Assembly (NCBI RefSeq): GCF_037893015.1
Contig: NC_133661.1
Coordinates: 182,134,508 to 182,198,507, forward strand
Direction: 5' to 3'
From: Macrotis lagotis
Taxonomy: Eukaryota > Chordata > Mammalia > Peramelemorphia > Peramelidae
Length of the DNA: 64,000 bases
Below are positions 47,701-58,962 of the stretch, piece after piece. Both the position numbers and the translations under genes were made by a program. The notes under the pieces were generated by a model. It was not told the DNA's origin. It worked only from the letters and a program-made list of their open reading frames with translations, and searched no databases. Within the stretch, counting starts at the first letter, position 1, and each line of letters opens with the position of its first letter.

Positions 47701-50700
47701 ATTTTACTTTTTTTTTAATGGGGCAATGGGGTTAAGTGGCTTCCCCAAGGTCACACAACTAGAAATAAGTATCCTCCTGACTCCAGAGCCAGTGCTCTAT
47801 ATCCACTGTACCACTTAGCTGCTCCTCCAACAAGCATTTATTAAACCACAATGTGTAAAGCACTGTGCTAGATGTTAAGGATTCAGAGATAAAATTAAAG
47901 AGTGTCCCTGGGAAGACAATGTTAAGATGGGTGGAGTAAAGTTAGGAACCTGTTTGAGCTCTCCCCCAAACCCCTCCAAATATCTTTAAATAATGATACC
48001 AAACAAACTCTAGAGAGGCAAAACCCACAAAAAGATGGAGTGAAACAAGTTTCCAGACCAAGACAATTTAGTCTTACAAGGTCAGCAAGAAAGCTCTGTT
48101 GTCCCCAGGTGAAAGAGGAGTATAATCCAGTTGCAGGCTAAACCAGCAAAGACCAGGTCCAGCAAACTAAGAGCAGGCCTTGGGAGCCACTGAATCTGCA
48201 GCTGCAGCAGTTGCTTTCAGAGTCAACAGAGGGTAAAAGGGTTGAACTGGTCACAAGTTCTCTCTCTGTCAGAGAGGTAGAATTTTGTTGCTTTGCCCAT
48301 TTTCAGATCTGGGTGGCAATCCTAGGGTGAAGAGGCAGTCACAGGGTGGGAGCAAGGTCACCAGAGCAAGGAACAAGGAACCTCTTCATAGTTCTAGGGC
48401 AGCAAAGAGTGCTTGTAGCAAACACATCTCTCCTTAAATCATATCATCTTGGAAGATCTGAAAACTTACAGATTTCTACAAGTATCTCTGAAAACAGCTG
48501 CACAGAACCCTGAAGCTGGGATGGTATGCCCTTCGCTATTTTAACAAAAAGGTAAAATCAAGTAATAGACTGGAAAATGAGAAAACAATAGAAAAAATCT
48601 GACCATAGGAAGTTACAATGGTGTCAAGGAAGAGCAAAAGGCAGGTTCAGAAGAAGGTAAAAAAAAATCAAAACTCTACATCCAAAGGCTTCAAGAAAAT
48701 TAAGAATTGGTCTCAGGCCATGGAAAAGCTCAAAATGGATTTTGAAAATCAAGACAGGAAGAGAAAAATTGAGAAAATAAATGTGAGTGATGCAAGAAAA
48801 TCATGAAAGGGGGCAGAGCCAAGATGGCGACAAGAGAGGATCTTCTCTTAGGTGCTCTTAAAACTTCTAAACTAAGGACTCTAAATTTTTGAGAGACAGA
48901 ACCCACAGAGAGACCCAGTGAGGCAGTTCTACTCAAGGTAACCTGGAAAAGAGCAGAAAAGCTTTGCTCCCCAGGGTTGGAGGGGCGACCTGTCAGAGGG
49001 GAGGCCCGCCAGAGCGAAAGAACTTCAGCCTCCCGGAGGCAGTCCCAGGGTGCTGGGAGCCGTGGCTCACAGCAACCAGAGAGTTTCCTGATCTACACCC
49101 TGGGGAGCACTGGGCACAAATTGGGGGAACAGAGGGGGCACCTCTGCCAGAGCGAGCATGTGAAGCCCAGCCCTAAGAGCACACAGCAAGCAGTGGCCTT
49201 GCAGCCCAGATCCAGGAAACAGAAGCAGGCGGAGCCAGTAAGCAGGAGCCCCCAGGGCATGAGCCCATTGAACCTAGGGAGGGAAGTGAAGAGAGACTGC
49301 AGAGCTCTGGGGTTCTGACCACATTCAAAGTCTAAGCCCCCCAATAGAACAGCAGGCCCCCCCCACCTCAGCCCTGTGGCAGAGGGGGGGCACATATAGT
49401 CATTCACAGACCAGGAGGGAGGACAGAGCCTCACACACTGATACCCTTGTGGGAGTGTCCCAAAAGCTCAGGAAGCACCCCCAAAACAAGCTAAGGCTGG
49501 GAAAATGAGCAAGCAGAAAAACAAGAGGAACACCATTGAGAAATATTTTGCCAGTGAGCCCAAGAAGGATCAAAACACTCAGTCTGAAGATGAGGAAGCA
49601 CAAGCTCCTGCATCTAAAGACTCCAAGAAAAACAGAAATTGTGAAAATTATTTTTCCACAAGAATTGGTAGACAGTTTCAGAGGATATTGGTAAGGCCTC
49701 TATATACTGATGCAAAGTGAATAGAACTAGTAGAGTAATGTATACACTAATAATATAGGGGAAAATTACTTGAAAGATTTTAGCTCTTTAATCAGTATAG
49801 CTCAGCAGTAGAAAAGATTGAAGATAAAACACACCCTGACAGAGAGGAGATGAACTTAAAATGCTGAAAGAGATACATATACATGGTTAATAAAGAAATT
49901 TGTTTTGCTGAACTCTATAACTATGTATTAAAGGATTTTTTCAGGTGTTTTCCTTTATTTAATTTGCTAAAGGGAGAAGGGAAGCTAGTTGAAGGCAGAG
50001 ATTAATTTTTAAAAATACTTGAAGATAAAAAACATGAAAAATAAGAATATTTTTTAAAGACTTCAAATAATTGGGAGACCTCTACTTCTGAAGCAGTTTG
50101 TGCTGCTTTTGGATAGCAGCACAAATTATTTGGAAATCTTCCTTATAAAGTACCAGGAAGCAAAAAAAGGTCAGTCAGACTCTTAAGAACTAAATATGGG
50201 GGCAGCTAGGTGGCACAGCAGATAGAGCACCAGCCTTGGAGTCAGGAGTACCTGGGTTCAAATCTGACCTCAGATACTTAATAATTACCTAGCCATGTGG
50301 CCTTGGGCAAGCCACTTAACCCCATTACCTTGCAAAATCTAATAAAAAAAAACACCTAAATATGATATTCCAGATGACAAAGATTTATATCCAAGAATAA
50401 CTTATCTAGAAAAATTGAGTATAAGACTACAGAGGGGGGAAAAATGGATTTTAAGTGAAATAAAGGACTTCCAAGAACTTCTAATGAAAAGACCAGAATT
50501 TCATAGGAATTTTGAAGTTCAAACACAAGGGTTATGAAAAAACAAGGGTAAACAAGAATGAACAACCATAAAAAAACAAAACAAGAATAAACAGCTTACA
50601 TTTAAATTTGAGGAAATGATAACATGTCCCCTTTGGACATATATCATCCTCAGGGGTCACAGAGGGAGACTAACATTGAGGGGGCTAGGAGTGATTTTGT

Positions 50701-53700
50701 TTGCTTTGATGATCTTAAAAGAAGAATGAAAAGAAAAAGGCAAAAAAGGAATATGCTAGGGGAAAGGGAGGGAAAGGAAGGCTAAAGGAAATTATCTCAT
50801 ATAATCAAAGGTAATGAGAGATTTCTATACAAACAACAACCTCTCTGTCATCTGAACTTGTCAAAGGAGGAAAGAATATACACACTCATAGTCAGGTACA
50901 GAAATAAATTTCAATCCAAAGGGAAATAGCAAAGAAAAGGGAGAAGGGGGAATTAAAGGGAGAGTAAATTAAGGGATTAGTTCTATGCAAAGTAAATTCT
51001 AAAGATATACAAACAAATTTATTGTTCTCTTTAGGTATTTTGTTTTTAGGTATTTTGCAAGGCAAATGGAATTAAGCGGCTTGCCCAAGGCCACACGGCT
51101 AGGTAATTATTAAATGTCTGAGACTGGATTTGAACCCAGGTACTCCTGACTCCAGGGCTGGTGCTTTATCCACTATGCCACCTAGCCGCCCCCTTTATTG
51201 TTCTTTTTGAAGTAAATTATTTAGTAAATTGTGTTGGAATACTATCATATAATAAGAAATGATGAAGGGACTTGTTACAGAATAATCTGGAAAAGTTTTA
51301 TGAATTCATGCTGAGTAAAGTGAACATATCCAAGAGAACCATTTTATAGAATAAAAATGGCATGTTTTTGAAAGAATTAGGAACTCTGAATGTAGATCAA
51401 AGCATACTATTTTCACTTTTTTAAATTTTTCGTTCTCTTTCTTGTGATTTTTCCCTTTTGTTCTGATTCTTTTTTTCAGAGCAAGACTAACATGCAAATA
51501 TGTGTAACATGATTGTGTAGGTATAACCCATATCAGATTATATGCTATTTTAAGGAGGGGGGAGGAAAAGGAAGGGAGAAAACTTTATAAAAATGAATCT
51601 TGAAAACTATCTTTACATATAATTAGAAAAATTAACTAATTAAAAATTAATTAGAAAATCATAATGGGCCAACCATGATCCCAGAAGACAAATGATGAAA
51701 TAAGCTATCCACCTCCTGACAAATAGGTAAAGGACTCAGACTATAGAATAAGAGTTCTGCTTTTTTTTTAAGACATGGCCAAAGCAGAAATGTATTTTAT
51801 TTGACCAGATATGTTTGTAACAGGGAGTTATTTTTCTTTCTTTCTCTAATTGGTCAGGGGCAGGGGGGGAAGAGAGGGAAGGAAGAGCAGGGAGTAGTGT
51901 CAGGGTGAGAGGAAAAGAAAGCAGATTTTTGTTGATTATTGTGTGTGTGTTTGTGTTTGTATAAATACAATCTAAAAATTCCAACTTCTGTGGTTCTACT
52001 TCAATCCCATCAAAGTAGTCAAGAGGGCACCAAAAAATAATAACAATTATTAGAAGGGAGCTATGGGAAGAGAGGCATACTAATATACTGCTGGTGCTAC
52101 TGCAAACTGGTCTAACCATTCTGGAAAACAATTTGGAACCATTTCCAAAAATACATTCTACTGGGCATATCTTTTTACCCAATAATATCAAAAGTAGGCT
52201 TATACTAAATAATAATAATAATAATAATAACATTTGTCCTTCATTTTCAAAGAAGACCATGATATCAAGGAGGCGATGCTATGACAAGCACATGAACTGG
52301 ATTTGAGTGAAGGGATAGTGTGCTAAGTCACCATCCTCACTTTCTCCTCCAGAGCTATCTGGGTCCAGTGGCCAGATATGAATCAGGATGACTGGAGGTA
52401 GCTCTGAATATGAGGCAATCAGTGTTAAGTGGTTTACCCAGAGTCATACAGCTAGTAAATGTATGAGGGCTGGATTTGAACTTCTGTCCCCCTGACTTCA
52501 AGGTCAGTGCTCTTATATCCACTGCACCATCCGGAGGACCTGAGTTCAAATCTACCCTCAGACCCTTATACTTACACCAAAGAAAGAGGTAAAAGGCTCA
52601 AAGTTTCAAAAATATTCATAGAAGTACTTTTTGCAAAAAAATGGAAAAAATGAATGACTGAACAAATTATGGTATGTGAATATTGTGCTCTAATTAAAAA
52701 GGAAAGGGACAGAATCAGAGAAACCTAGGTTTTGTAGAAACAGAAAGTGAAATGATTCAGAGGACCAGAGAATAATTCACACAAAGACTACAACATTGCA
52801 AAACTAACTAAATAAATAAATGTGAATGACTTGAGACCTATGATAAGTCATGACCAATGATATCTCCAGAAGATTGATAATGAATTATGCTTCCCACCTC
52901 TTGAAATAATGAAATGTGTTTCAGACATAGCAATGTATTAATTTGCTTTGTGTAAATATATTTATTCGTAAAAAGGGAGGGGTTTAATCTTTCTTTTTTT
53001 AGAAAGGAAAGTCAAGATGAGGGAAGTAATGATAGTGATACTAAAAAATGAAAAAATAATAAAATAATGTCAGTGAATTGTTTAAAAAAATAAACAGATA
53101 AGTAGAAGGAAGTTTAGAAGGGGGTATAGAAAGATAGATCAATATTGCAACTAACATGTGAAATTCACATTTTTTAAAAACAACAACCCATTCTGGATGT
53201 TAGGGGTAGGGGGAGAGCCCAATTGTAAATATAAGAAATTCTTAGTTTTATATAAAAATAATTACTACTAGCAATAGCTATATTTCTTAGAAGGGGAGAG
53301 CAAAAGAATAAATGGGAAAGGGAAAGGAGTCTTTTTTTTTAATTTAGAAACTGACTCTTCGGGAAAGATCTGGGGCATTGTAAATTTGGCTATAGTGAAA
53401 GGCAAATCCCACTGATAGATATTCTTTGAGTACTAATGTCCTAGAAAATAGACTAACTATATGTTGATGGGAAGCAGACCTGATAACTCTCTTTCCTATG
53501 CTAAAGTAATGTTTCAGTCATGCTGAGCTGCCTGGTATTCAAGGAATTTTCAGGTTAATCATGGGATGGGTAACCTATTAAGCCCCTCATTCTCTATCAT
53601 TTGCTGCCATCTCCTGGTTACTACTTGAAGTGTGCCTGTCTAAGGTAAAATAAGGTGTTCAGCAATTCCACTATGGGTTTTCATCAATATTGCCCAACCA

Positions 53701-54541
53701 CTTTCCTTTTTTTGTCTGAAAACAAAATATCTTTCCCCGGAAAGTGAGAATTTACTCCTAGAAAACTGAAGAAAGATGCTCTAAGGATATGCTTGAAAGG
53801 GTATACATAATTCTGCACAGTGCACTGGTCTGTGGTGCCTCCTTTACTCTCACCGGTATAAGATTCCCTGGGAGTATTTCTTCCCTGCAGGCCTCTGTTC
53901 CCCTGCTGGAAAAATCACAAACACCAGCTGAGCAAACATATTGTGTACCAGTTCTTGGGCTTTCATGTCTCCCACCTTTATTTGAATAAACTGATTCTCT
54001 GGCAGGGAAGGAAACTATCTCTAGACCCTAGACCCTTACTGTTATTGAGGAAATTGAAGGGGGTACTATTGATCGAGATCTTTAATTAAACACTCTCACC
54101 TCATTTATTCCCATTTATTATAGGATTTTAGAACTGGAAGGATATCTTGGAGACAATCTAGGCCAAAACTTTCATTTTACAGGTGAGTAAACCCAAAAAG
54201 AAGTCACTTACCCATGGTTACATGTACTCTTTGCCTACTATTTAATACACCCCAAACCACCCATTCAATCAGCCTTTTAACACCAGATCATCATTATCAA
54301 AGGAAAACAGAGTTGAGGAATATGATGCCAAGAAACCTAATCTTAAATGAGGCTGTGCTACTTAAAATATCCTCAATCTTCTGTTTTTTCCTTTAGTGAT
54401 AGAACCTCTATTCTCAGGGAATGGAGATGAAGATTTCTCACCTGACCAAAGCTACCAAAGCCAGACACCCTGTATGGAATGGATTCCAAGGAAGAAGATC
54501 TACTGTAAAAGAGAATAAAGTAAGAAAGAGTAAACCTTTCT

Positions 54542-54583
<42 letters not shown>

Positions 54584-57322
54584 CTCTTACCTTAAAATTT
54601 AAATTTAAATTCACAGCATATTTTGGTGATCCTTTTCCCTTCCCTTCTCACCCCCCCCCCCAGTTAATAATATTAATCTGAGTCTAGTTGCCCTTCAGCT
54701 CACCTGACCATCTGGTTGCTCTGCTGGGAACTGGGTCGTGGAGTGACTGAAAGAAAAGCAACTATGAAGAAGTTGCAAGCCTGAATGTTCCTTGCCCTGT
54801 GCTTTCTTGTCTGGCTTGTACACTTTATCATGTATGACATAGTCCTAGTTGAATACCCAACTGAGGTATATCTACCAATGCTCTTTTTCTTTCTCACTTA
54901 CATATAAAATGTGTGAATCCTAATCATGGGTTTTCAGATGACTGCCTTCCTCTTGGAGAAATGTAACCACTTAGAATGCCGTTCAACTTCAAAATGGACT
55001 TGGAAAATATATTTATTCACCTCACCTTTCTGGTGAAGTAACTTTCTGCTATCTACCTGATTGTGACGGGGAAGTGATGCCTATTGGCCGGGGTGTGGTA
55101 GACCTGCAGAAAAGAAAAAAGAGAGAGAGAGAAAGAGAGAGAGAGAAAGAAAGAACAAGGACATGCTGTTTCTTCATACAAAAAGTAAGTGATACAGAGG
55201 ACTTAGATACAGCAGAACAGATAAAGAGCAGCATCCTTTCTGGCTACAAATTGTTCAATAGTTAGAGATATTTTATTTAACTGTCTAAGGTGTTAAAAGA
55301 CACAGGGCAAATTCCTTTTCTCCAGATGAAATCTCTTTTTTCTCCAACTACCTAGGTAAGCATAATAATTTCCCCAGTATTTATATGGAAGAAAATCTGA
55401 GTAAAGCACAGAGTTCTTAATTGTTTCATGCAAGGCTTCTTACTACTCCTCTCCCACATTTGTCTCCAAAGACCCCAAAGGCCTAATACAGAAATTCATC
55501 ATCTACCTATTATTTGCTTTTCTTAATGTTTACATGAGTTGTTAGGAGGTAATAAAGAACATAAATTTCTTTTTTTAATTTTCTTTTTTATTTATTTTTC
55601 CAATTATATGTAGAGATATTTTTCAACATTCATTTTTGTAAAGTTTTCTCCCTGTCACCCTTCCTTTTTCCCACCCTAGGATAGCAAGTAATCTGATATG
55701 GGTTATACATGTACAATTATGAAGAACAAACATTTCAAAGGAAAGCAGATGTGTGTCTTTGTGGAACTGACCTGCTTCCTTGCCATCGGCTTGGTGACTC
55801 CTGAAAGGAAGAATGAGAGATGAGGAAGGTTTTATTTAGTCCTCAGTCAGTAGATTAGGATCTAACAGAAAGTCTCTTTAAATATATATGTCTATACCTG
55901 GATTTTCCCCCTATATTATTTTCTCTCTCCCTTCCTGAGAGGCATCTTTTAAACAAAGATTTTTTTTTAAAAAAGTCAGAGGAAGAAAAGAAAATTGTAA
56001 GAAATCAGTCAACATATTTTTAAAAAATAATATATGCAATGTTGCACACCTGAGTATAGTTCCTTCTTTTCCCTCCAATAACCTCTGCAAAGAAACAGAG
56101 TGAAGTACTACTTTTTCTTTATAATATTACAACATTCATTTTTGACTGTTTTGTGGTCATTCTATTTACATTGTTGCAATCATATATCATAGTCTTCCTG
56201 GTTTTCCTTCATTTCATGTCATTTCATTTAAATCTTTCTATTTTCCTCTGTATTTCTCACAGTCTTTGTCTCTTATAGCACAGTAATATTTCATTGTATT
56301 ATTGTACTATTTATTCCAATCAGTGAGGATCTACTTTGCATCCAGTTCATTATTATCACACAAAGTTCTGCTATAAATATTTTGGTGTATATGAAGCTTT
56401 TTTCCTTTTTTTGTCAATAGCTTCCTTGGGATGTATAACTTGCAAAGGAATATCTGGGTCAAAGAACATTTTAGCCATTTTACTTGTATAACTCCAAATC
56501 TACCAGAAGATCTTAAAGCCTTTTCTGGTAAAAGCACCAAGCCAATGATAGTCCCTTCTCATTGGTTTGCCTTAACTCCCAAGAAAATTACCCTCCTTGG
56601 AATTTAACCTTCAGCATTTATTTCAATTTCCCCATTCTCCTCTAATTAGCACCCCCTTCTTTGTTCAGGGACTTGACTATCAGAATCCATTCCTACCTCT
56701 CTCTTCCCCCAGCACTCCCTCCCCTCAGAGAAATGAAAACTATTTCCACCCAATAATTGCTGAAAACTAACAGATTAAAAAAAATAGAGAAGGGTCCTTT
56801 AAGAGACAGCTGAGATAAAGGAAGATGGAAGAGGGACACACATTACTCAATGTTAAGAATTCTGAAGAAGAGGAAGATTAAATAGACTATGGTATTGTAG
56901 AAAAACACTAGTTTGGAAGTTAGGAGGTGTAGAACTAGATCTTAAACTAGCAAGTTAGATGAATTTGAGAAAGTCTTCACCAATCTGAGTTTCTTCATCT
57001 ATAAAACAAAGAAGTTGGAAGGGATTCTCTTTTAAGGTCCCTTTCAATGCCAAAATTATTTTAGCCTAGGGAGAAATTCTAAAACAAAACTACAAGGATA
57101 TACTCAAGAAGAAAAAACTCTAAGAAGAGGATGGGAGAGAAGCGTCCTATGCCCTCTTTTAGGTTGCTTAAGCCAAATCCTATAACTACATAAAGAATCC
57201 AACAGATAGACAGGAATAGCTGAGAGGAAAGTTGGTTGTCAAGTTGGTGGGTTTTACTCACCTTCAAGATGGCCAGGAACTTCTTCAACTCCCCATTTTC
57301 CTTCCTTAGGACTACTAGCTCC
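44757..57322 (-). CDS. RNF212B: RNF212B, C-terminal part (ten exons; RING end outside or unseen)
   Basis: Minus-strand exons: 57322-57262, 55800-55772, 55103-55057, 54746-54704, 54502-54442, 53902-53854, 47267-47228, 46616-46564, 45500-45439 and 44801-44757. All are GT-AG and phase-consistent, about 163 residues. Key segments: VLRKENGELKKFLAILK, ESPSRWQGSR, TTPRPIGITSPSQS, SSSLESIPYR, RGLQGRNTPRESY, TPSPAPTNSLSY and QLPV. They match my memory of human RNF212B (C14orf164). RNF212B is a RING-type, putative SUMO/ubiquitin ligase of the ZIP3/RNF212 group, acting at meiotic crossover sites. The window holds the end of the coiled coil and the Ser/Pro-rich tail; the N-terminal RING was not found up to 64 kb. 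The last exon either stops at TAG (44759-44757) or splices on at a GTAGGT overlapping that stop. Exons are 29-62 nt, so boundaries rest on frame continuity. Confidence 0.88.
44994..45147 (+). repeat. tRNA-derived SINE with 15-bp target duplication
   Basis: GGGACAGATAGGTGGTGCAG start and an (AAAT)-type tail. Flanks AAAAGCATCATTGTA at 44979-44993 and 45148-45162 are identical. Antisense to RNF212B, in its last intron. Confidence 0.95.
45801..45961 (+). repeat. WSINE-like SINE with target duplication
   Basis: Flanks AGAATTTATCATC (45788-45800) and AGAATTTATCGTC (45962-45974) differ at one base. Confidence 0.95.
46970..47145 (-). repeat. MIR-like SINE, antisense
   Basis: TTAGAGTTAGAAGGGAATTT, ATCTTGTCCAATC, GAGGAAACTAAG and ATGACCTGCCCAGG in antisense order. 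Confidence 0.6.
47705..47826 (-). repeat. Internally deleted SINE, antisense
   Basis: Tail and head regions are present, but about 30 bp around box B is missing. Flanked by AAGCATTTATT repeats at 47693-47703 and 47832-47842; the right one may belong to an adjacent L2 end at 47828-47900. Confidence 0.75.
47930..48805 (+). repeat. HAL1/L1-like element, 5' region and ORF1 N-terminal part
   Basis: A lysine-rich, coiled-coil-like ORF piece starting MVSRKSKRQVQKK at 48618-48806, preceded by a long GC-moderate leader. It resembles the ORF1-only half-L1 elements of marsupials. The likely 3' continuation is at about 50040-51000, beyond an L1 insertion. Confidence 0.6.
48806..50035 (+). mobile_element. 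Internally deleted marsupial L1
   Basis: A 5' end GGGGGCAGAGCCAAGATGGCG starts a GC-rich 5' UTR leading to ORF1 (ATG at 49505, MSKQKNKRNTIEKYF). Homology to ORF1 stops near 49640, and the sequence continues with L1 3'-region material (CTGATGCAAAGTGAATAGAAC near 49710). The rest of ORF1 and all of ORF2 are missing. It appears to sit inside the HAL1-like element. Confidence 0.7.
50036..51017 (+). repeat. HAL1/L1-like ORF1 3' part and tail
   Basis: The frame around 50370-50535 reads YPRITYLEKLSIRLQ and FQELLMKRPEFHRNFE, the C-terminal part of an L1 ORF1. An A-rich, G-rich 3' region follows. Interrupted by a SINE at 50199-50353. Confidence 0.65.
50199..50353 (+). repeat. WSINE-like SINE inside HAL1
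   Basis: Full-length, flanked by CTAAATATG-type duplications (about 50190-50198 and 50356-50364), interrupting the HAL1-like element. Confidence 0.93.
51029..51193 (-). repeat. WSINE-like SINE with perfect target duplication
   Basis: Flanks TTTATTGTTCT at 51018-51028 and 51194-51204 are identical. Confidence 0.95.
51205..51950 (+). repeat. L1 3'-region fragments
   Basis: GGAATACTATCATATAATAAGAAATGATG-like motif, then GATCAAAGCATACTATTTTC and TGAAAACTATCTTTACATAT, the typical marsupial L1 3' end. A second related piece starts near 51660 (CTATCCACCTCCTGACA). Confidence 0.65.
52207..52230 (+). repeat. (AAT)n microsatellite
   Basis: About seven AAT units immediately before the composite SINE. 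Confidence 0.9.
52232..52546 (-). repeat. Composite SINE (AAAGAAGACCATGATATCAAGG type), antisense
   Basis: A non-tRNA part (GAAGACCATGATATCAAGGA, CTGGGTCCAGTGGCCAGATA) is fused to an antisense tRNA-type head (GATTTGAACTTCTG...CACTGCACCAT). This is a known kind of marsupial composite SINE; I cannot confirm its database name. Confidence 0.7.
52600..53110 (+). repeat. L1 3'-region fragment
   Basis: TATTGTGCTCTAATTAAAAAGG, AATTATGCTTCCCACCTC and AGACATAGCAATGTATTAATTTG resemble the L1 3' UTR pieces upstream. Confidence 0.55.
54115..54225 (-). repeat. MIR-like fragment
   Basis: GATTTTAGAACTGGAAGGA followed by CATTTTACAGGTGAGTAAAC in antisense order. Confidence 0.55.
54545..54580 (+). repeat. (CA)n microsatellite
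   Basis: Eighteen CA units, 43 nt upstream (gene sense) of the RNF212B exon starting at 54502, next to its acceptor. Confidence 0.95.
55113..55155 (+). repeat. (GA)n-rich tract
   Basis: AGAGAGAGAAAGAGAG-type purine run. In RNF212B sense it is the pyrimidine tract just upstream of the acceptor for exon 55103-55057. Confidence 0.85.
55560..56540 (-). repeat. L1 3' end and ORF2/3' UTR fragments, antisense
   Basis: Antisense L1 terminus at 55560-55745 (CCAATTATATGTAGAGATAT, CTGATATGGGTTATACATG). A second stretch at 55960-56540 holds TTATTCCAATCAGTGAGGATC and GAATATCTGGGTCAAAGAAC, typical of the region near the L1 3' end. RNF212B exon 55800-55772 lies between them. Confidence 0.65.
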
Positions 57323-57789
57323 CTAAGATGGTAATATTCAACTTTAAGGGACAGTGAAATGGACATCTGAATATGTATATCCCTTTGTTTAAGATCTCCC
57401 TTGACCAACCCATCAAGCAGAGTAGAGGTATGAACAGTAATGATAACGATTATTAAGATTTAGTAGTATTTATCGAGGGTCTACTAGGTACAAAGCACTA
57501 TATTATAAGCTGCTCACGAAAAGCTTTTCTTATTCCATGAATTATCAGTTAAACAATTGGAGGATCAAGGAAACAAAATAGATAACCACTTACCTATTGT
57601 GCTCTTTAAATGTTTTAATGTTGCCAAAAGTATTACTGACATTTCCCAAGGAAACTACTCCCACAGACAAAAAATTACAATTAAGTGAACCACATTGACA
57701 CATTGATGATGTCTCACTGTGCACCTAGTCTAACTTCTTCAAGGGCAGAGAATCTTATTTGATTGTCCTTTGGAGTCAATACTTCGCAT

Positions 57790-58010
57790 TGCACTGATAT
57801 GATTTCTTACAGCTTTTATTGACATTTTTCTTTACATTACTGTGGTCATAGAGTATATTATTCTTTTAGTTCTGCTTTACTATTTATCTGTTCATGCATA
57901 TTTTCACATTTGTCTGAATTCTTTTTCATCATTTCTTATGGTGCAATGATATTCCATTGCTTTTATATACAACAGGTTGTTCAATCATTCCCCATTTGGT
58001 GGGCACTCAC
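57790..58010 (-). repeat. L1 fragment, antisense
   Basis: GTGCAATGATATTCCATTGC and GTTCAATCATTCCCCATTTG match the antisense L1 3' region pattern. Confidence 0.6.
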
Positions 58011-58055
58011 TGCATAAGACCTACTACTGAAGGGACCTCAGAAGTCAACTCATTC

Positions 58056-58209
58056 TTTTTTTTTCCTTAGATTTTTGTAAGGCAAATGGAGTTAAGTGGC
58101 TTGCCCAAGGCCACACAGGTAATTATTAAGTGTCTGAGGTCGGATTTGAACTCAGGTACTCCTGACTCCAGGGCCGGTGCTCTATCCACTAAGCCACCTA
58201 GCCGCTCCT
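58056..58209 (-). repeat. WSINE-like SINE with target duplication
   Basis: Flanked by AACTCATTC at 58047-58055 and 58210-58218. An antisense MIR-like piece follows at 58219-58410. Confidence 0.93.
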
Positions 58210-58824
58210 AACTCATTCATTTTTACAGAAGAGGTCACTGAGGCCCAGTGAAGCTAAGTGAAAGCTAAGTGACTTGCCTAAGGTGACATAAGTAAGAAAC
58301 AGCAGAGGTCAAAGACAGAGGGAAAGCAGTAAATAAATATTTTTTAAGCAACTACTGTTTGAATCCATGTCCTCTGACTCCAGAGTCAGTGCTTTTCCCA
58401 CCATATCATGCTGCCTTATAAAACTGCTTCTGAGGACTTTTTGCTACTATAAAAGTACAACTATAAATAATTTGGTATATGTAGAATCTTTCCCATATAT
58501 ACCACCACCCAATGTCCATAATTTCCAACATACCTCAGCCATATATAAAGATATTCATGTTCTTGAATTGTCCCTCATCCACATGTTCAAAAATTCCAAA
58601 ATTCTGTAATCTGACCATAACCTACCAACTTTTCACCTCTCCCTCAACCTTCCCTTACCAGTGCTACTCTTCTTCCATACCATGACCTCCAGTCCCTTGA
58701 CCCCTTTGTTCGCTCAGGCTAATACCCCTGCATTAGCTATACTCTTCTATTTTCCCCTTGGAGAATCAGTTCAATTCGACACTGGCCTCTTCTCTAGAGT
58801 CCATGGGCCCCTGGACATAGTTCT

Positions 58825-58962
58825 TTTGTTATTTTGGGTTTGTTTTTTTGTTTTTGCAGGGCAATGGGGTTAAGTGACTTGCCCAAGGTCACACAGCTAT
58901 TGAACTCAGTTCCTCCTGACTCCAGGGCAGGTGCTCTATCCACTGTGCCACCTAGCTGCCCC
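58825..58962 (-). repeat. SINE inside L2
   Basis: Antisense copy lacking part of its middle. Flanks TGGACATAGTTCT (58812-58824) and TGGACATGGTTCT (58963-58975) differ at one base. Confidence 0.92.

Larger units (their letters stand above)
57323..58579. other. RNF212B upstream intron, proximal part
   Basis: No RNF212B exon was recognised here or further right. It contains an L2- or MIR-like scrap at about 57450-57520, an L1 fragment, a SINE and MIR-like pieces. Confidence 0.55.
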
